From the NCBI GenBank assembly GCA_964467175.1, contig CAYXNY010000005.1, forward strand, positions 1-19,814: DNA of 19,814 bases, in the 5' to 3' direction. Shown one piece after another: positions 12,336 through 19,311 of the stretch (the stretch's first letter is position 1; every line of letters begins with the position of its first letter). Below the pieces are notes generated by a model, which ran no database searches, had not been told where the DNA came from, and worked only from the letters and a program-made list of their open reading frames with translations. The translations under genes and the position numbers were made by a program. This stretch comes from JAWAFD01 sp964467175 (GTDB lineage Archaea; Micrarchaeota; Micrarchaeia; Anstonellales; J096).

Positions 12336-13541
12336 CTATTGAATAATTTTCAGCTCTTTTCCAACCTTCTCAAACTTCTCAAGAGCAAAATCCAAATCTG
12401 CTTTTTTGAAATCCGCCCTCACCATCGTCCTTATCCTCGCCTTTCCCTTCGCAACCATAGGGAAAACAATCGGCAGGGCATACACCCCCTCATCCCAAAG
12501 CTTTGCGCTCATCTCCCTCGCCTTTCCTTCGTCATATGTCATTATTGGCGTTATGGGGGTTTCGCTTTCGCCGATGTCAAAACCCAGCTTTTTCGCCTTC
12601 TTTTTGAAATATTTCGTATTCCTCCAAAGCTTTCTCACTAACCTGTCGCTTTCCTCAAGCACCTCAAGAGCTGCGATGCATGCTGCAACAACCGCAGGCG
12701 GGTGGGACGCAGTCAGCAGGTATGTTCTTGACTTGTTGAGAAGATATTTCTTTATTGTTTTTGTTGTTGAGATCAACCCGCCCATCACCCCAAACGCCTT
12801 CGAGAAAGTTCCCATCTCTATCTCAACCTTTCCTTCTAGGTTGAAATGGCTAACTATTCCCCTTCCATGGTCGCCCAGAACCCCGTCTCCGTGGGCATCA
12901 TCAACATAAACATACGCTCCATACTCGCTCGCAAGCTGGGAAATTTTGTCCAGCGGGGCAATATCGCCATCCATGGAGAAAACGCCATCTGTAATTATCC
13001 ATTTTCTCCTGTAATTCTTTCCTTTTGCTTCTTCAAGAATCCTTTTCAAATCATCCATGTTTCTATGCTTGAAAATTGCCCTCTCCGCCTTCGTCAGCCT
13101 TACTCCGTCTATTATAGAGCCATGGTTCAATTCATCCGAGATTATCAAATCCCCTTCGCCCGCAAGTGCGGGAATAGCTCCTGAGTTCGCCGTAAAACCA
13201 GTATTGTAATAAATAGCATCTTCAGTATGCTTGAACCTTGCTATTGTTTCCTCTAGTTTCAAGTGCAAATCCATGTTGCCCGCAATAGCCCTTACAGAAC
13301 CGCTTCCAGCACCATACTTTTTCAATGCCTCCTTCGCGGCCCTTTTCACTTTCGGGTGGTTGCTCAAACCCAAATAGTTGTTCGAGCAAAACATCAAAAC
13401 CTTTTTTCCATCGACGATGCTCCAAGGCGTTGAGGCGCTCTCAAGCTTTCTCGGGTTCCAAAGCAGGTTCTTTTCTTCCAAATCCTTTAATTCTGGGAGG
13501 AGCTGCTGCTCCAAAGAAGAAACCGTCTGGCTTATCTGCAT
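12336..13541 (-). CDS. kbl: Glycine C-acetyltransferase (2-amino-3-ketobutyrate CoA ligase)
   Basis: A PLP enzyme of the alpha-oxoamine synthase family that cleaves 2-amino-3-ketobutyrate with CoA to glycine and acetyl-CoA. At 401 residues it has the family length. Motifs: S-N-N-Y-L-G-L (53-59), the D-D-A-H that holds the PLP ring (214-217), and the Schiff-base Lys in T-F-S-K (K248), followed by G-V-M-G-G. The start ATG 13541 has a GGGTGAG Shine-Dalgarno 3 nt upstream and a TATA box about 36 nt away. It is first in an operon with tdh; together they feed threonine into glycine and acetyl-CoA. Related enzymes (BioF, HemA, serine palmitoyltransferase) are less likely given the neighbour. Confidence 0.92.
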   Translation of the reverse strand: MQISQTVSSLEQQLLPELKDLEEKNLLWNPRKLESASTPWSIVDGKKVLMFCSNNYLGLSNHPKVKRAAKEALKKYGAGSGSVRAIAGNMDLHLKLEETIARFKHTEDAIYYNTGFTANSGAIPALAGEGDLIISDELNHGSIIDGVRLTKAERAIFKHRNMDDLKRILEEAKGKNYRRKWIITDGVFSMDGDIAPLDKISQLASEYGAYVYVDDAHGDGVLGDHGRGIVSHFNLEGKVEIEMGTFSKAFGVMGGLISTTKTIKKYLLNKSRTYLLTASHPPAVVAACIAALEVLEESDRLVRKLWRNTKYFKKKAKKLGFDIGESETPITPIMTYDEGKAREMSAKLWDEGVYALPIVFPMVAKGKARIRTMVRADFKKADLDFALEKFEKVGKELKIIQ

Positions 13542-13569
13542 TTTCTCACCCGCATACGCATGAAAGAAA

Positions 13570-13583
13570 GGATTTTTAAATAA
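13570..13583 (-). promoter_or_regulatory. TATA box for kbl-tdh
   Basis: TTATTTAAAAATCC on the minus strand is centred about 36 nt before ATG 13541 and predicts a short leader of roughly 10 nt that contains the GGGTGAG ribosome binding site. It overlaps the end of the aTrm56 gene, separating the threonine operon from the cluster behind it. Confidence 0.5.
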
Positions 13584-14091
13584 TAACCTTTTTTCCCCTC
13601 TCGCAAGGCTCTATTTCTATTTTCGCGTTCTTGAATTTTTTATCCAATTCCTTTCCCTTGAAATATTCGTGCAAAAAAACTGCCAGAGCGCTGACTTCTG
13701 AATGCGGCTGGCTTCCTACTGCAACGTTATGATCAGCGATATTATAAACCTCCGAGGGAACCTTTTCGCTCCCAACCACAACTATGATATTTTTCTCTTT
13801 TTTTACTTTATTTATTTTTTTATGCAACGGCATTCCGTACATCGTAAGATGAACGAGGGTAAATTTTTTCTTTGCGTTTTTCAAAAATTTCATCGGGTTT
13901 GGTTCATAGTTTATAGAAAAATTTCCTCCCCACCTTTCGCATATTTTTTTCACGCTTTCCTCAAGCCCCCTATCCTCTTCTCCTGAGTAGCACATCCCAT
14001 CAGCACCGAAAGCCCGGGCAACAAGGGCGACATGCGTGCTTATCCTCTCGTCCCGAGGTAAGCGGTGGCCAAGCCTAAACACGAGAAGCAA
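13576..14091 (-). CDS. trm56: tRNA (cytidine(56)-2'-O)-methyltransferase aTrm56
   Basis: An archaea-specific SPOUT methyltransferase that places the 2'-O-methyl on C56 in the tRNA T-loop. The product has the opening V-F-R-L-G-H-R, then R-I-S-T-H-V-A-L-V-A-R-A-F-G-A, and the SPOUT knot region V-V-V-G-S-E-K-V-P...N-V-A-V-G-S-Q-P-H-S-E-V, all typical of aTrm56. There is no ATG at the expected N-terminus. TTG 14091 gives an N-terminus of the right length and has GGAGG upstream; GTG 14082 and TTG 14112 are alternatives. It overlaps the aminotransferase gene by 17 nt, so it is coupled to it. High confidence in function, less in the start. Confidence 0.92.
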   Translation of the reverse strand: MLLVFRLGHRLPRDERISTHVALVARAFGADGMCYSGEEDRGLEESVKKICERWGGNFSINYEPNPMKFLKNAKKKFTLVHLTMYGMPLHKKINKVKKEKNIIVVVGSEKVPSEVYNIADHNVAVGSQPHSEVSALAVFLHEYFKGKELDKKFKNAKIEIEPCERGKKVII

Positions 14092-15205
14092 ACCTCTCCA
14101 TCCTCCTTCCAAATTCTTCTATCTGTTCTACTGTTGGGAGATAGACAACCCGGAAATGTTTTTTCGATGAGCCGAAAGCAGAACCGGGAACAGAAACAAT
14201 TCCTTCTTCTCTCATAAGTTTTCTCACAAACTCCCAGTCATCCATTTTCGCATCAAATTTTATCCAGTAGTAGAACGCGCCGTCTGGTTTTTCAGCAGAA
14301 AGAATCGGGTTCTGCTCAATAATTTTCGCCATCGCATCCCTTCTTTTCAAAAGCTCTCTTTTGAACTCCTCTATATGCCCCTTAGGCCCTTTTATCGCGG
14401 CAACAGCAGCCTTCTGCGTTTCCGAATTTATGGAAAGCCTTTGGTTGCAAAGCTTTTCAAAGGAATTTTTCAGGCCATCCAGCCCTTCTCCGTGAAAAAC
14501 GACCCATCCGACGCGCGCTCCGGGAAATATGAAATTTTTTGAAACGCTCTGCCCGTAGATAAACGGAACATCCTTTGCGATTTTTTTGAAATCCGGCATG
14601 GGCACAAAAGAAAGCATATCGTACGCGCCATCATAAAAAATCGGAACCTTCAGTTCGCCGGCAATATCCACTATTGTTTTCAGCTGCTTTTCGCTATACA
14701 CCCTGCCGGTCGGATTGTTCGGGCTTATTACGCAGATTGCCTTTATTTTTTTTCTTGCTGTTGCCTTTCTTATACCACCCTCATCTCTATAATCCGCGAG
14801 CAGTGGACCTTTCCCATACACCCTTGCTTTCGTCAAATAAAGCGGGTATGCCGGGTCTTCAAGAAGGATGTATTCGTCCTTTTCCGTTAGAGAGAAGTAA
14901 AGGAAATCTATTGCTTCGCTCAGGCCTGTTGTGATGAAAACATTCTCCTCGGTTGTTTTATGGAGTTCTGCAACAGCTTTCAAAAGCTCTGGGTCTCCTT
15001 TTGAAGGGGCATATCCCTTTATTTTTGGGTTGAGCGCGGCCTCTGAGAACGCTTCCATCACATGCTCCGGCGGCGCAAACCCATACGGAACAGGGTCGCC
15101 TATGTTGAAATAAAGAAGTTTCCTCCCTTCTTTCTCAAGCTTTTTCGCCTCCATTACAATATCCCTTATCGCATACTCAACATGTTTCGTTCTTTCAGCA
15201 AGCAT
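14075..15205 (-). CDS. Class I/II aminotransferase (alanine/aspartate type)
   Basis: The 376-residue PLP-dependent fold-type I aminotransferase has S-P-N-N-P-T-G (161-167), Y-D-G-A-Y (191-195), the PLP Lys in S-V-S-K (K223), and the carboxylate-binding Arg in P-G-A-R-V-G-W (R231). It resembles archaeal AlaA-like enzymes that use alanine, aspartate or glutamate with 2-oxoacids; the exact substrate cannot be read from the sequence. I chose ATG 15205, which follows a GGTGGGTG run overlapping the end of the pilin-like gene; GTG 15214 is the alternative. It lies at the end of the pilin-like gene run and is probably carried on the same transcript, although its function is metabolic. Confidence 0.88.
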   Translation of the reverse strand: MLAERTKHVEYAIRDIVMEAKKLEKEGRKLLYFNIGDPVPYGFAPPEHVMEAFSEAALNPKIKGYAPSKGDPELLKAVAELHKTTEENVFITTGLSEAIDFLYFSLTEKDEYILLEDPAYPLYLTKARVYGKGPLLADYRDEGGIRKATARKKIKAICVISPNNPTGRVYSEKQLKTIVDIAGELKVPIFYDGAYDMLSFVPMPDFKKIAKDVPFIYGQSVSKNFIFPGARVGWVVFHGEGLDGLKNSFEKLCNQRLSINSETQKAAVAAIKGPKGHIEEFKRELLKRRDAMAKIIEQNPILSAEKPDGAFYYWIKFDAKMDDWEFVRKLMREEGIVSVPGSAFGSSKKHFRVVYLPTVEQIEEFGRRMERFASRV

Positions 15206-15206
15206 G

Positions 15207-15527
15207 CTACACACCCACCTTTATCTCAACATTACCAAGAACTATTGGTTTTTTAATCGTTATACCCTCCTCCACCTCGCACGTGGAATAAAAATCAGCT
15301 TCTATGCACAAACCTGTTTCGCTCGTGATCTGCTCCATATCCTCCGCAGCTATGGAAGGATTGTATAGAAGAGCGACCCCATGCCTCAAGTAAAGCACCC
15401 TCCAAACATCGTTTGCCAGCTGGTACTGATAGAGTGAGTAGTCAGTAGGAGCGTCTGCTCCGAGCGTAAGCATCATGGAAAAACCCACAAGCACGATTAA
15501 GGAAAAAACCGCTTCTAATGTATGCAT
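15207..15527 (-). CDS. Pilin-like protein, fourth of the cluster
   Basis: This 106-residue protein begins M-H-T-L-E-A-V-F-S-L-I-V-L-V-G-F, a type IV pilin-like hydrophobic N-terminus with a Glu early in the helix, followed by a small soluble domain with two Cys (about 74 and 83). ATG 15527 has a GGTGAG Shine-Dalgarno that overlaps the previous stop. No Gly precedes the hydrophobic run, so the processing site is unclear. The C-terminal part (about 89-106) is short beta-like sequence. It lies tightly between another pilin-like gene and the aminotransferase. Function by family analogy only: a subunit or minor component of a surface filament. Confidence 0.68.
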   Translation of the reverse strand: MHTLEAVFSLIVLVGFSMMLTLGADAPTDYSLYQYQLANDVWRVLYLRHGVALLYNPSIAAEDMEQITSETGLCIEADFYSTCEVEEGITIKKPIVLGNVEIKVGV

Positions 15528-15528
15528 C

Positions 15529-15933
15529 TCACTCACCGCAGACAAAAAGCCTTCTTATTCTCTTATCCTTTCCATAAACAACTATTCTGTACACGCATAT
15601 CCCTTTCCCCTCGCTAAAGCCAATACTGAGACGCTCCAGCCCTGCGCTCTCCCTTATTTTCTCAACATCAAAATTCATGCTCTCATCAGTAAGCCAGTTC
15701 GAATAGACGGCCTTTGGATTTCCTGTTTCATCCGCAACCGTTCTCGCTTTCGTTTTTACAATATAGTCCGCAATGGCGACAAGCTTGTTGAACGTTGTCT
15801 GCCTCTCCATCACTTCCATAGTTCTCGTTGAGTAATAGACCGAATACTGAACATAGAACAGGAGCATGAGCACTATTGGAACTATTGAAAGCATAAGGTC
15901 TATTGAGATAAACCCTTTAAACCGGCTCAACAT
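15529..15933 (-). CDS. Pilin-like protein with class III-type signal
   Basis: The product is 134 residues. The N-terminus reads R-F-K-G then F-I-S-I-D-L-M-L-S followed by a hydrophobic helix. This matches the archaeal class III/type IV pilin signal: basic residues, Gly at -1, then a hydrophobic stretch with an acidic residue at +5 (here Asp). The soluble domain (about 30-134) has two Cys near the end. ATG 15933 follows a GGTG run; GTG 15942 is the alternative. The gene overlaps the end of the previous one by 17 nt, so translation is probably coupled. Likely cleaved by an EppA/PibD-type peptidase, by inference. Confidence 0.72.
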   Translation of the reverse strand: MLSRFKGFISIDLMLSIVPIVLMLLFYVQYSVYYSTRTMEVMERQTTFNKLVAIADYIVKTKARTVADETGNPKAVYSNWLTDESMNFDVEKIRESAGLERLSIGFSEGKGICVYRIVVYGKDKRIRRLFVCGE

Positions 15934-16240
15934 CCCACGCACCTTTTACTATAGTTGGGATCTCCACGCGCGTTCCGTTCCTGAATGTGTAGGCCTTCCC
16001 CGCCTCAACTATAAACGGCTCTCCAAAAAGCTTGTCTTGCGCATATATGCCGTTGATATTTCCGGAAAGGAGAAAGCTGTCTATCAGCCTCGCCTTGTTT
16101 TCGCTCTCGGCTTTAAGCATGGCCATACCGAGCGCTTTATCGGAGGCGCTCTGAAAATAAACCGATGTTGAAAGCAGGACGGCCACTACCATAATCATGA
16201 TGAGAAAATCGAGCATAAACTCTATGCTGACCAGCCCCAT
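15917..16240 (-). CDS. Pilin-like protein with class III-type signal
   Basis: The product is 107 residues starting M-G then L-V-S-I-E-F-M-L, a class III-like signal with Gly at -1 and Glu at +5, followed by a hydrophobic helix to about residue 25. The soluble part has no Cys. ATG 16240 has a strong GGGGTGA Shine-Dalgarno made partly by the preceding stop codon (TGA 16245). The last 17 nt overlap the next pilin-like gene. The pattern G-h-h-S-h-E/D recurs in its neighbours, the best evidence that they form one system. Confidence 0.72.
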   Translation of the reverse strand: MGLVSIEFMLDFLIMIMVVAVLLSTSVYFQSASDKALGMAMLKAESENKARLIDSFLLSGNINGIYAQDKLFGEPFIVEAGKAYTFRNGTRVEIPTIVKGAWDVEPV

Positions 16241-16244
16241 TTTT

Positions 16245-17141
16245 TCACCCCGTATAGTTTGCAACCCGGTCTATTGAAAACCCGGTTTTCCCAAGCCCGT
16301 TTTCAAAAACCTCCCCAAATTCTACATCGTTGTCGATCACCTCTTTCATGCCGATATGCACAAAATCCTCGCGCGGATAGTATGCGGCCTTTCCATAGTT
16401 GTAGTATTTATCATATATAGTATAGCCGAAGAGCTTCTCGCCCCCAACTCCGCCGGAACCCAGAAAAACATCTATGGAAAGCAGTCGCGTGAATTCCTTT
16501 GCATAGTCGTCAACATCGCTTTCGCTATGAACCTTCAGCGCCTTTACCTTCTCCGGGTCAAAATTTACTTCTACATCAACTGCGCTCTCGCAATCAAAAT
16601 AGTTCGCAAGATGTGGCCCGGTGCTTCCCCACCCGTTAAAAGCGCCGGACGGCATGGGAAACGGATGGTGGTTTCGTGCGTCTCCGGCGTCTATTGCAAC
16701 AGATTTCAATTCATTTCTATTCGCACGCCCGCACCATGGAAAAACCTTGAACCTCCTTTCTTCAAGCCCCTCTGTTGCACTCAACCACACAAGCGCGGAG
16801 GAAAAAGCAACGGATTTTTTTATGTAGGACTTAAGCTCGTCTATTTTGAAATTGCTTATGAACTCTACTGGGAAGCATACAGGGAAGCCCTCTCCGCACT
16901 TCAGCGCGTTTAATGTTGCCTTTTCCGCAACCTGCAGTATGTATAAATTTGTGGCCGCAATCGTTGCACCTGTTGCATAAGCCCTTGTAAGCGCCTTGTA
17001 ATCCAGCTCTGCTTGGTATGCCCTTTCCATAACAATTGCCTTGTCCTGAGAAAAAGATTTGTAGTATAAAAAAGAGTGGACAAAGTTCAATGATATGGCT
17101 AGAAAGCTTATGACAAGAAGGAAGCTCAGGTACCCTCGCAT
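16245..17141 (-). CDS. Large pilin-like protein of the cluster
   Basis: The 298-residue product begins M-R-G then Y-L-S-F-L-L-V-I-S-F-L-A, a class III-like N-terminus with Gly at -1, a single hydrophobic helix (about 4-25), then an amphipathic helix and a large soluble domain with five Cys (about 82, 88, 137, 182). It lacks an acidic residue at +5 that its neighbours have, so it may be a minor tip-type component, by analogy with large minor pilins. ATG 17141 is 2 nt after the stop of the PH-like gene. I do not recognise the soluble domain. Confidence 0.68.
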   Translation of the reverse strand: MRGYLSFLLVISFLAISLNFVHSFLYYKSFSQDKAIVMERAYQAELDYKALTRAYATGATIAATNLYILQVAEKATLNALKCGEGFPVCFPVEFISNFKIDELKSYIKKSVAFSSALVWLSATEGLEERRFKVFPWCGRANRNELKSVAIDAGDARNHHPFPMPSGAFNGWGSTGPHLANYFDCESAVDVEVNFDPEKVKALKVHSESDVDDYAKEFTRLLSIDVFLGSGGVGGEKLFGYTIYDKYYNYGKAAYYPREDFVHIGMKEVIDNDVEFGEVFENGLGKTGFSIDRVANYTG

Positions 17142-17143
17142 TC

Positions 17144-17449
17144 TTACCCTCTTGCCTTTTTCTTCAGGTAGCTCGCGATCTCATAAACCTGCAGGGTTTC
17201 TATGCCAACAACCTTTGCTATCTCATCAGCCTCGTACTCAAGAACAAGAATGGGTTTTTTGCCCAGAAGCTGCCTCCTTTCCTCTATCTTGTACTCTTTT
17301 ATCGCCCTTAGAGGGATTACCCTCTCTCTCGCAAGGTCTTTTTTGTCTTTTACAAAAAAGCTCATTTCTTCTTTTGTCAAAACCAGAATTCCCTCCTTCT
17401 TCCCGGTGGATTCGCTTAAATTCGCAAATGTAGCTATCAAAACATCCAT
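17144..17449 (-). CDS. PH/GRAM-like small protein leading the pilin-like cluster
   Basis: The 101-residue product has an anti-parallel beta pattern (I-L-V-L-T...M-S-F-F-V...V-I-P-L-R-A-I-K-E-Y-K-I...P-I-L-V-L-E-Y) followed by a C-terminal helix, which fits a PH or GRAM-like fold. This is a fold guess without a family match. ATG 17449 follows GGTGAGAGG, and a TATA-like GTTTAAAAAAAG lies at about 17481-17492 on this strand. It is the first gene of the run; its stop is 2 nt before the next start. A cytoplasmic role beside the pilin-like genes is inferred from position only. Confidence 0.65.
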   Translation of the reverse strand: MDVLIATFANLSESTGKKEGILVLTKEEMSFFVKDKKDLARERVIPLRAIKEYKIEERRQLLGKKPILVLEYEADEIAKVVGIETLQVYEIASYLKKKARG

Positions 17450-17520
17450 CCTCTCACCCCAATTCTGCTCTGACTGAAACTTTTTTTAAACCTACCCATA
17501 AAATAATATCCTCTGATAAT
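17450..17520. promoter_or_regulatory. Divergent promoter between PH-like gene and alaX
   Basis: A shared AT-rich core (CTTTTTTTAAAC at 17481-17492) lies about 32 nt before the alaX ATG on the plus strand and about 37 nt before ATG 17449 on the minus strand. Being nearly symmetrical, it can serve as TATA box for both. The minus-strand gene also has a GGGGTGAG Shine-Dalgarno at its start. Confidence 0.5.
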
Positions 17521-18234
17521 ATGGAAGCGCTTTATCTAGATGACAGTTATATGAAAGAATGCGATGCAAAGGTAGAAAGCGTAAAGAACGGAAAGTATGT
17601 TGTACTTGACAGAACGGTATTCTATCCAAAAGGCGGAGGACAGCCGAACGACACCGGGAAAATAATAAGGAAAAGCGATGGGGAGGAATTCAAAGTTGTT
17701 TTTGTTGGAAAATTTGAAGGGAGGATAAGCCATGAGGTTGATAGGGAAGGGCTGAAAGAAGGGGACGAGGTAAAATGCTTTCTGGATTGGGAGAGGAGGT
17801 ACAAACTGATGAGGATGCACACAGCTGCGCACGTTCTTGCCGGTGGCATTCTGTACAAAAAATACGGCGCAATGATCACCGGAAACGAGCTTGATGTGGA
17901 CAAAACAAGGTTTGACTTTAACTTGGAAAATTTTGACAGGGAGCTGATGGAGAAAGCGGTTGAGGAGGCAAACAAACTTCTTGAAAAGGATGCGGAGGTT
18001 AAAACATACTACCTGCCCAGAAGCGAAGCCATGAAAAACCCTGAAATGGTGAAGCTGGCGGGGGCGCTTCCTCCGAACATAGACCCTCTGAGAATAGTTG
18101 AAATCGCAGGGGTTGATATCCAGGCTGATGGAGGTACGCATGTGAAAAACCTTAAAGAGGTCGGAAAAATAGAAATGATAAAACTGGAGAACAAGGGAAA
18201 AAACAATAGAAGGATGTATTTCAAACTACTTTAG
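17521..18234 (+). CDS. alaX: Alanyl-tRNA editing protein AlaX
   Basis: A free-standing editing protein that hydrolyses mischarged Ser- or Gly-tRNA-Ala. The 237-residue product is AlaX-M-like: F-Y-P-K-G-G-G-Q-P-N-D (34-44), the zinc motif H-T-A-A-H (about 100-104), and the C-terminal Q-A-D-G-G-T-H-V (about 200-207). In AlaRS the corresponding motif has Cys where this protein has Asp; I believe Asp occurs in other archaeal AlaX, but I cannot check. The start is ATG 17521. The end overlaps the convergent tsaC by 4 nt. The tRNA it protects is encoded at 8431. Confidence 0.9.
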   Translation: MEALYLDDSYMKECDAKVESVKNGKYVVLDRTVFYPKGGGQPNDTGKIIRKSDGEEFKVVFVGKFEGRISHEVDREGLKEGDEVKCFLDWERRYKLMRMHTAAHVLAGGILYKKYGAMITGNELDVDKTRFDFNLENFDRELMEKAVEEANKLLEKDAEVKTYYLPRSEAMKNPEMVKLAGALPPNIDPLRIVEIAGVDIQADGGTHVKNLKEVGKIEMIKLENKGKNNRRMYFKLL

Positions 18235-18815
18235 AACTCAAACTCCCCGGCGCCCATTCTAACTATTTTTTTGTTCACCAAATCCACAACCGTTGAGCCC
18301 TCCCTGTACTTCGTTGGCCCGCCATCAATAACCAAATCAACAGAATTCATCATTTCTTTTTTTATTTCTTCCACTCTCACCGGCGCCTTTTCTCCTGAAA
18401 TATTTGCAGAAGTTGAAACAACCGGAAACCCGACCTCCTGTATGAGCTTTGTAAGAAAAATATGCTCCGGAACCCTTACGCCGACTAGGCCCTTGCTCAC
18501 CGGCATGGGTTTTTTCGGTTTGAGCAGAAATGTATAGGGGCCCGGAAGATAGCGCGTGAGGTAGGCAGTCTGCTCTCCACTCACTTCAAAAAAACGCAGA
18601 ATCGTGGAAAGGCCGCCAAGTGCAACGCTCAGGGGCTTTTCCCCTTCCCTTCCTTTTATCTTTTTTATCCTATTAACAACCTCCTCTTTTAGCGCGTTTC
18701 CGCCAATTCCATAAAGCGTGTCCGTTGGATAGATTATCAATCCATCTGACAGCAAAACCTTTTTTGCGGTTTCAAAAGCAAGGTTCCATTTTTCAGCGAG
18801 TTTTATTATTTTCAT
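18231..18815 (-). CDS. tsaC: L-threonylcarbamoyladenylate synthase (TsaC/YrdC)
   Basis: Makes threonylcarbamoyl-AMP from threonine, bicarbonate and ATP, the first step of t6A37 in ANN-decoding tRNAs. The 194-residue protein is a bare YrdC domain: I-Y-P-T-D-T-L-Y-G (28-36), the K-x-R...K-P-L-S motif (K54, R56, 60-63) and S-T-S-A-N-I-S-G (134-141). The Sua5 C-terminal domain common in archaea is absent. ATG 18815 is preceded directly by a CTAACC/GGTTAG inverted repeat, and a TATA-like TTTTAAATTT is centred about 33 nt upstream. The other t6A genes (Kae1/Bud32/Cgi121) are not in this window. Confidence 0.92.
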   Translation of the reverse strand: MKIIKLAEKWNLAFETAKKVLLSDGLIIYPTDTLYGIGGNALKEEVVNRIKKIKGREGEKPLSVALGGLSTILRFFEVSGEQTAYLTRYLPGPYTFLLKPKKPMPVSKGLVGVRVPEHIFLTKLIQEVGFPVVSTSANISGEKAPVRVEEIKKEMMNSVDLVIDGGPTKYREGSTVVDLVNKKIVRMGAGEFEF

Positions 18816-18837
18816 CTAACCAATAAATTCAGGTTAG
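18816..18837 (-). promoter_or_regulatory. Inverted repeat at the tsaC transcription start
   Basis: CTAACC (18816-18821) and GGTTAG (18832-18837), with a 10-nt spacer, lie directly before the tsaC start codon and downstream of its TATA-like sequence (about 18843-18852). The predicted transcription start falls inside it, so it could be an operator or a short 5' hairpin. The rest of the gap to 18949 is AT-rich and shows no gene. Confidence 0.3.
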
Positions 18838-18949
18838 TGCAAATTTAAAACATTTCGCTCCAAACCACAAAAGTTTTAGGTAGAGGTAGCAAAATCTAAA
18901 TAAACTTAGATAGGCTTTTATTTTTTTCCTTCTTAATTTTTTATATGCC

Positions 18950-19030
18950 ATGGAAGAATGTAGATTTAGCGCGGATGCTATTAATGGAGTAGGAGAGTAT
19001 CTGACAACTAAAGGAGGAAATGCGATATGA
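18950..19030 (+). CDS. Possible 26-residue leader ORF before mntA
   Basis: ATG 18950 to TGA 19028-19030 encodes 26 residues (M-E-E-C-R-F-S-A-D-A-I...). Its stop codon overlaps the mntA start in an ATGA arrangement, the usual coupling geometry in this window, and a GGAGG inside it serves mntA. Against it, the TATA-like TTTTTATATGCC at 18936-18947 is so close that transcription would begin inside the ORF; a weaker T-rich box lies about 30 nt upstream. Its product matches nothing I recognise. It may be a real small protein or a chance ORF. Confidence 0.3.
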   Translation: MEECRFSADAINGVGEYLTTKGGNAI

Positions 19031-19311
19031 AAAGAGAAAAAATATTTAAAAGTTTGATTTCGATGCTTGTGAACGAGGGAGTAAAAAAAATAGCAGTTTT
19101 TGGGTCTTATGCAAGAAAACAGCAGAAAAAAACAAGCGATGTGGACCTTCTTGTAGAATTTAAAGAAAGAAAAAGTCTTCTTGATATAGTAGAAATAGAA
19201 CAAAAACTGTCGGATACGCTGAATATAAAGGTGGATTTGCTCACTGAGAAGTCCATAAGCCCTTATTTGATCGATAAGATTAAAAAAGAGATGTTGGTGA
19301 TTTATGAATGA
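19027..19311 (+). CDS. mntA: MntA-type minimal nucleotidyltransferase (antitoxin)
   Basis: The 94-residue product has the minimal nucleotidyltransferase motif G-S-x10-D-x-D (S27, D38, D40), with G-S-Y-A-R at 26-30, as in MNT antitoxins that AMPylate HepT to silence it. GGAGG lies 9 nt before ATG 19027. The 4-nt ATGA overlap with hepT is the standard coupling for this pair. The conserved catalytic residues suggest it is active. Confidence 0.9.
   Translation: MKREKIFKSLISMLVNEGVKKIAVFGSYARKQQKKTSDVDLLVEFKERKSLLDIVEIEQKLSDTLNIKVDLLTEKSISPYLIDKIKKEMLVIYE

Noticed and set aside
12045..12641. 198-codon plus-strand frame across the tdh/kbl junction
   Set aside because: Both minus-strand genes have clear catalytic motifs and intact ends here; the plus frame matches nothing and crosses their boundary.
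16356..16913. 185-codon plus-strand frame opposite the large pilin-like gene
   Set aside because: The minus-strand frame fits the operon with tight spacing and a good start; the plus frame has no start signals.
18950..19030. Archaeal histone fragment
   Set aside because: A faint likeness of the 26-residue ORF to a histone-fold helix is too short and weak to support a call.
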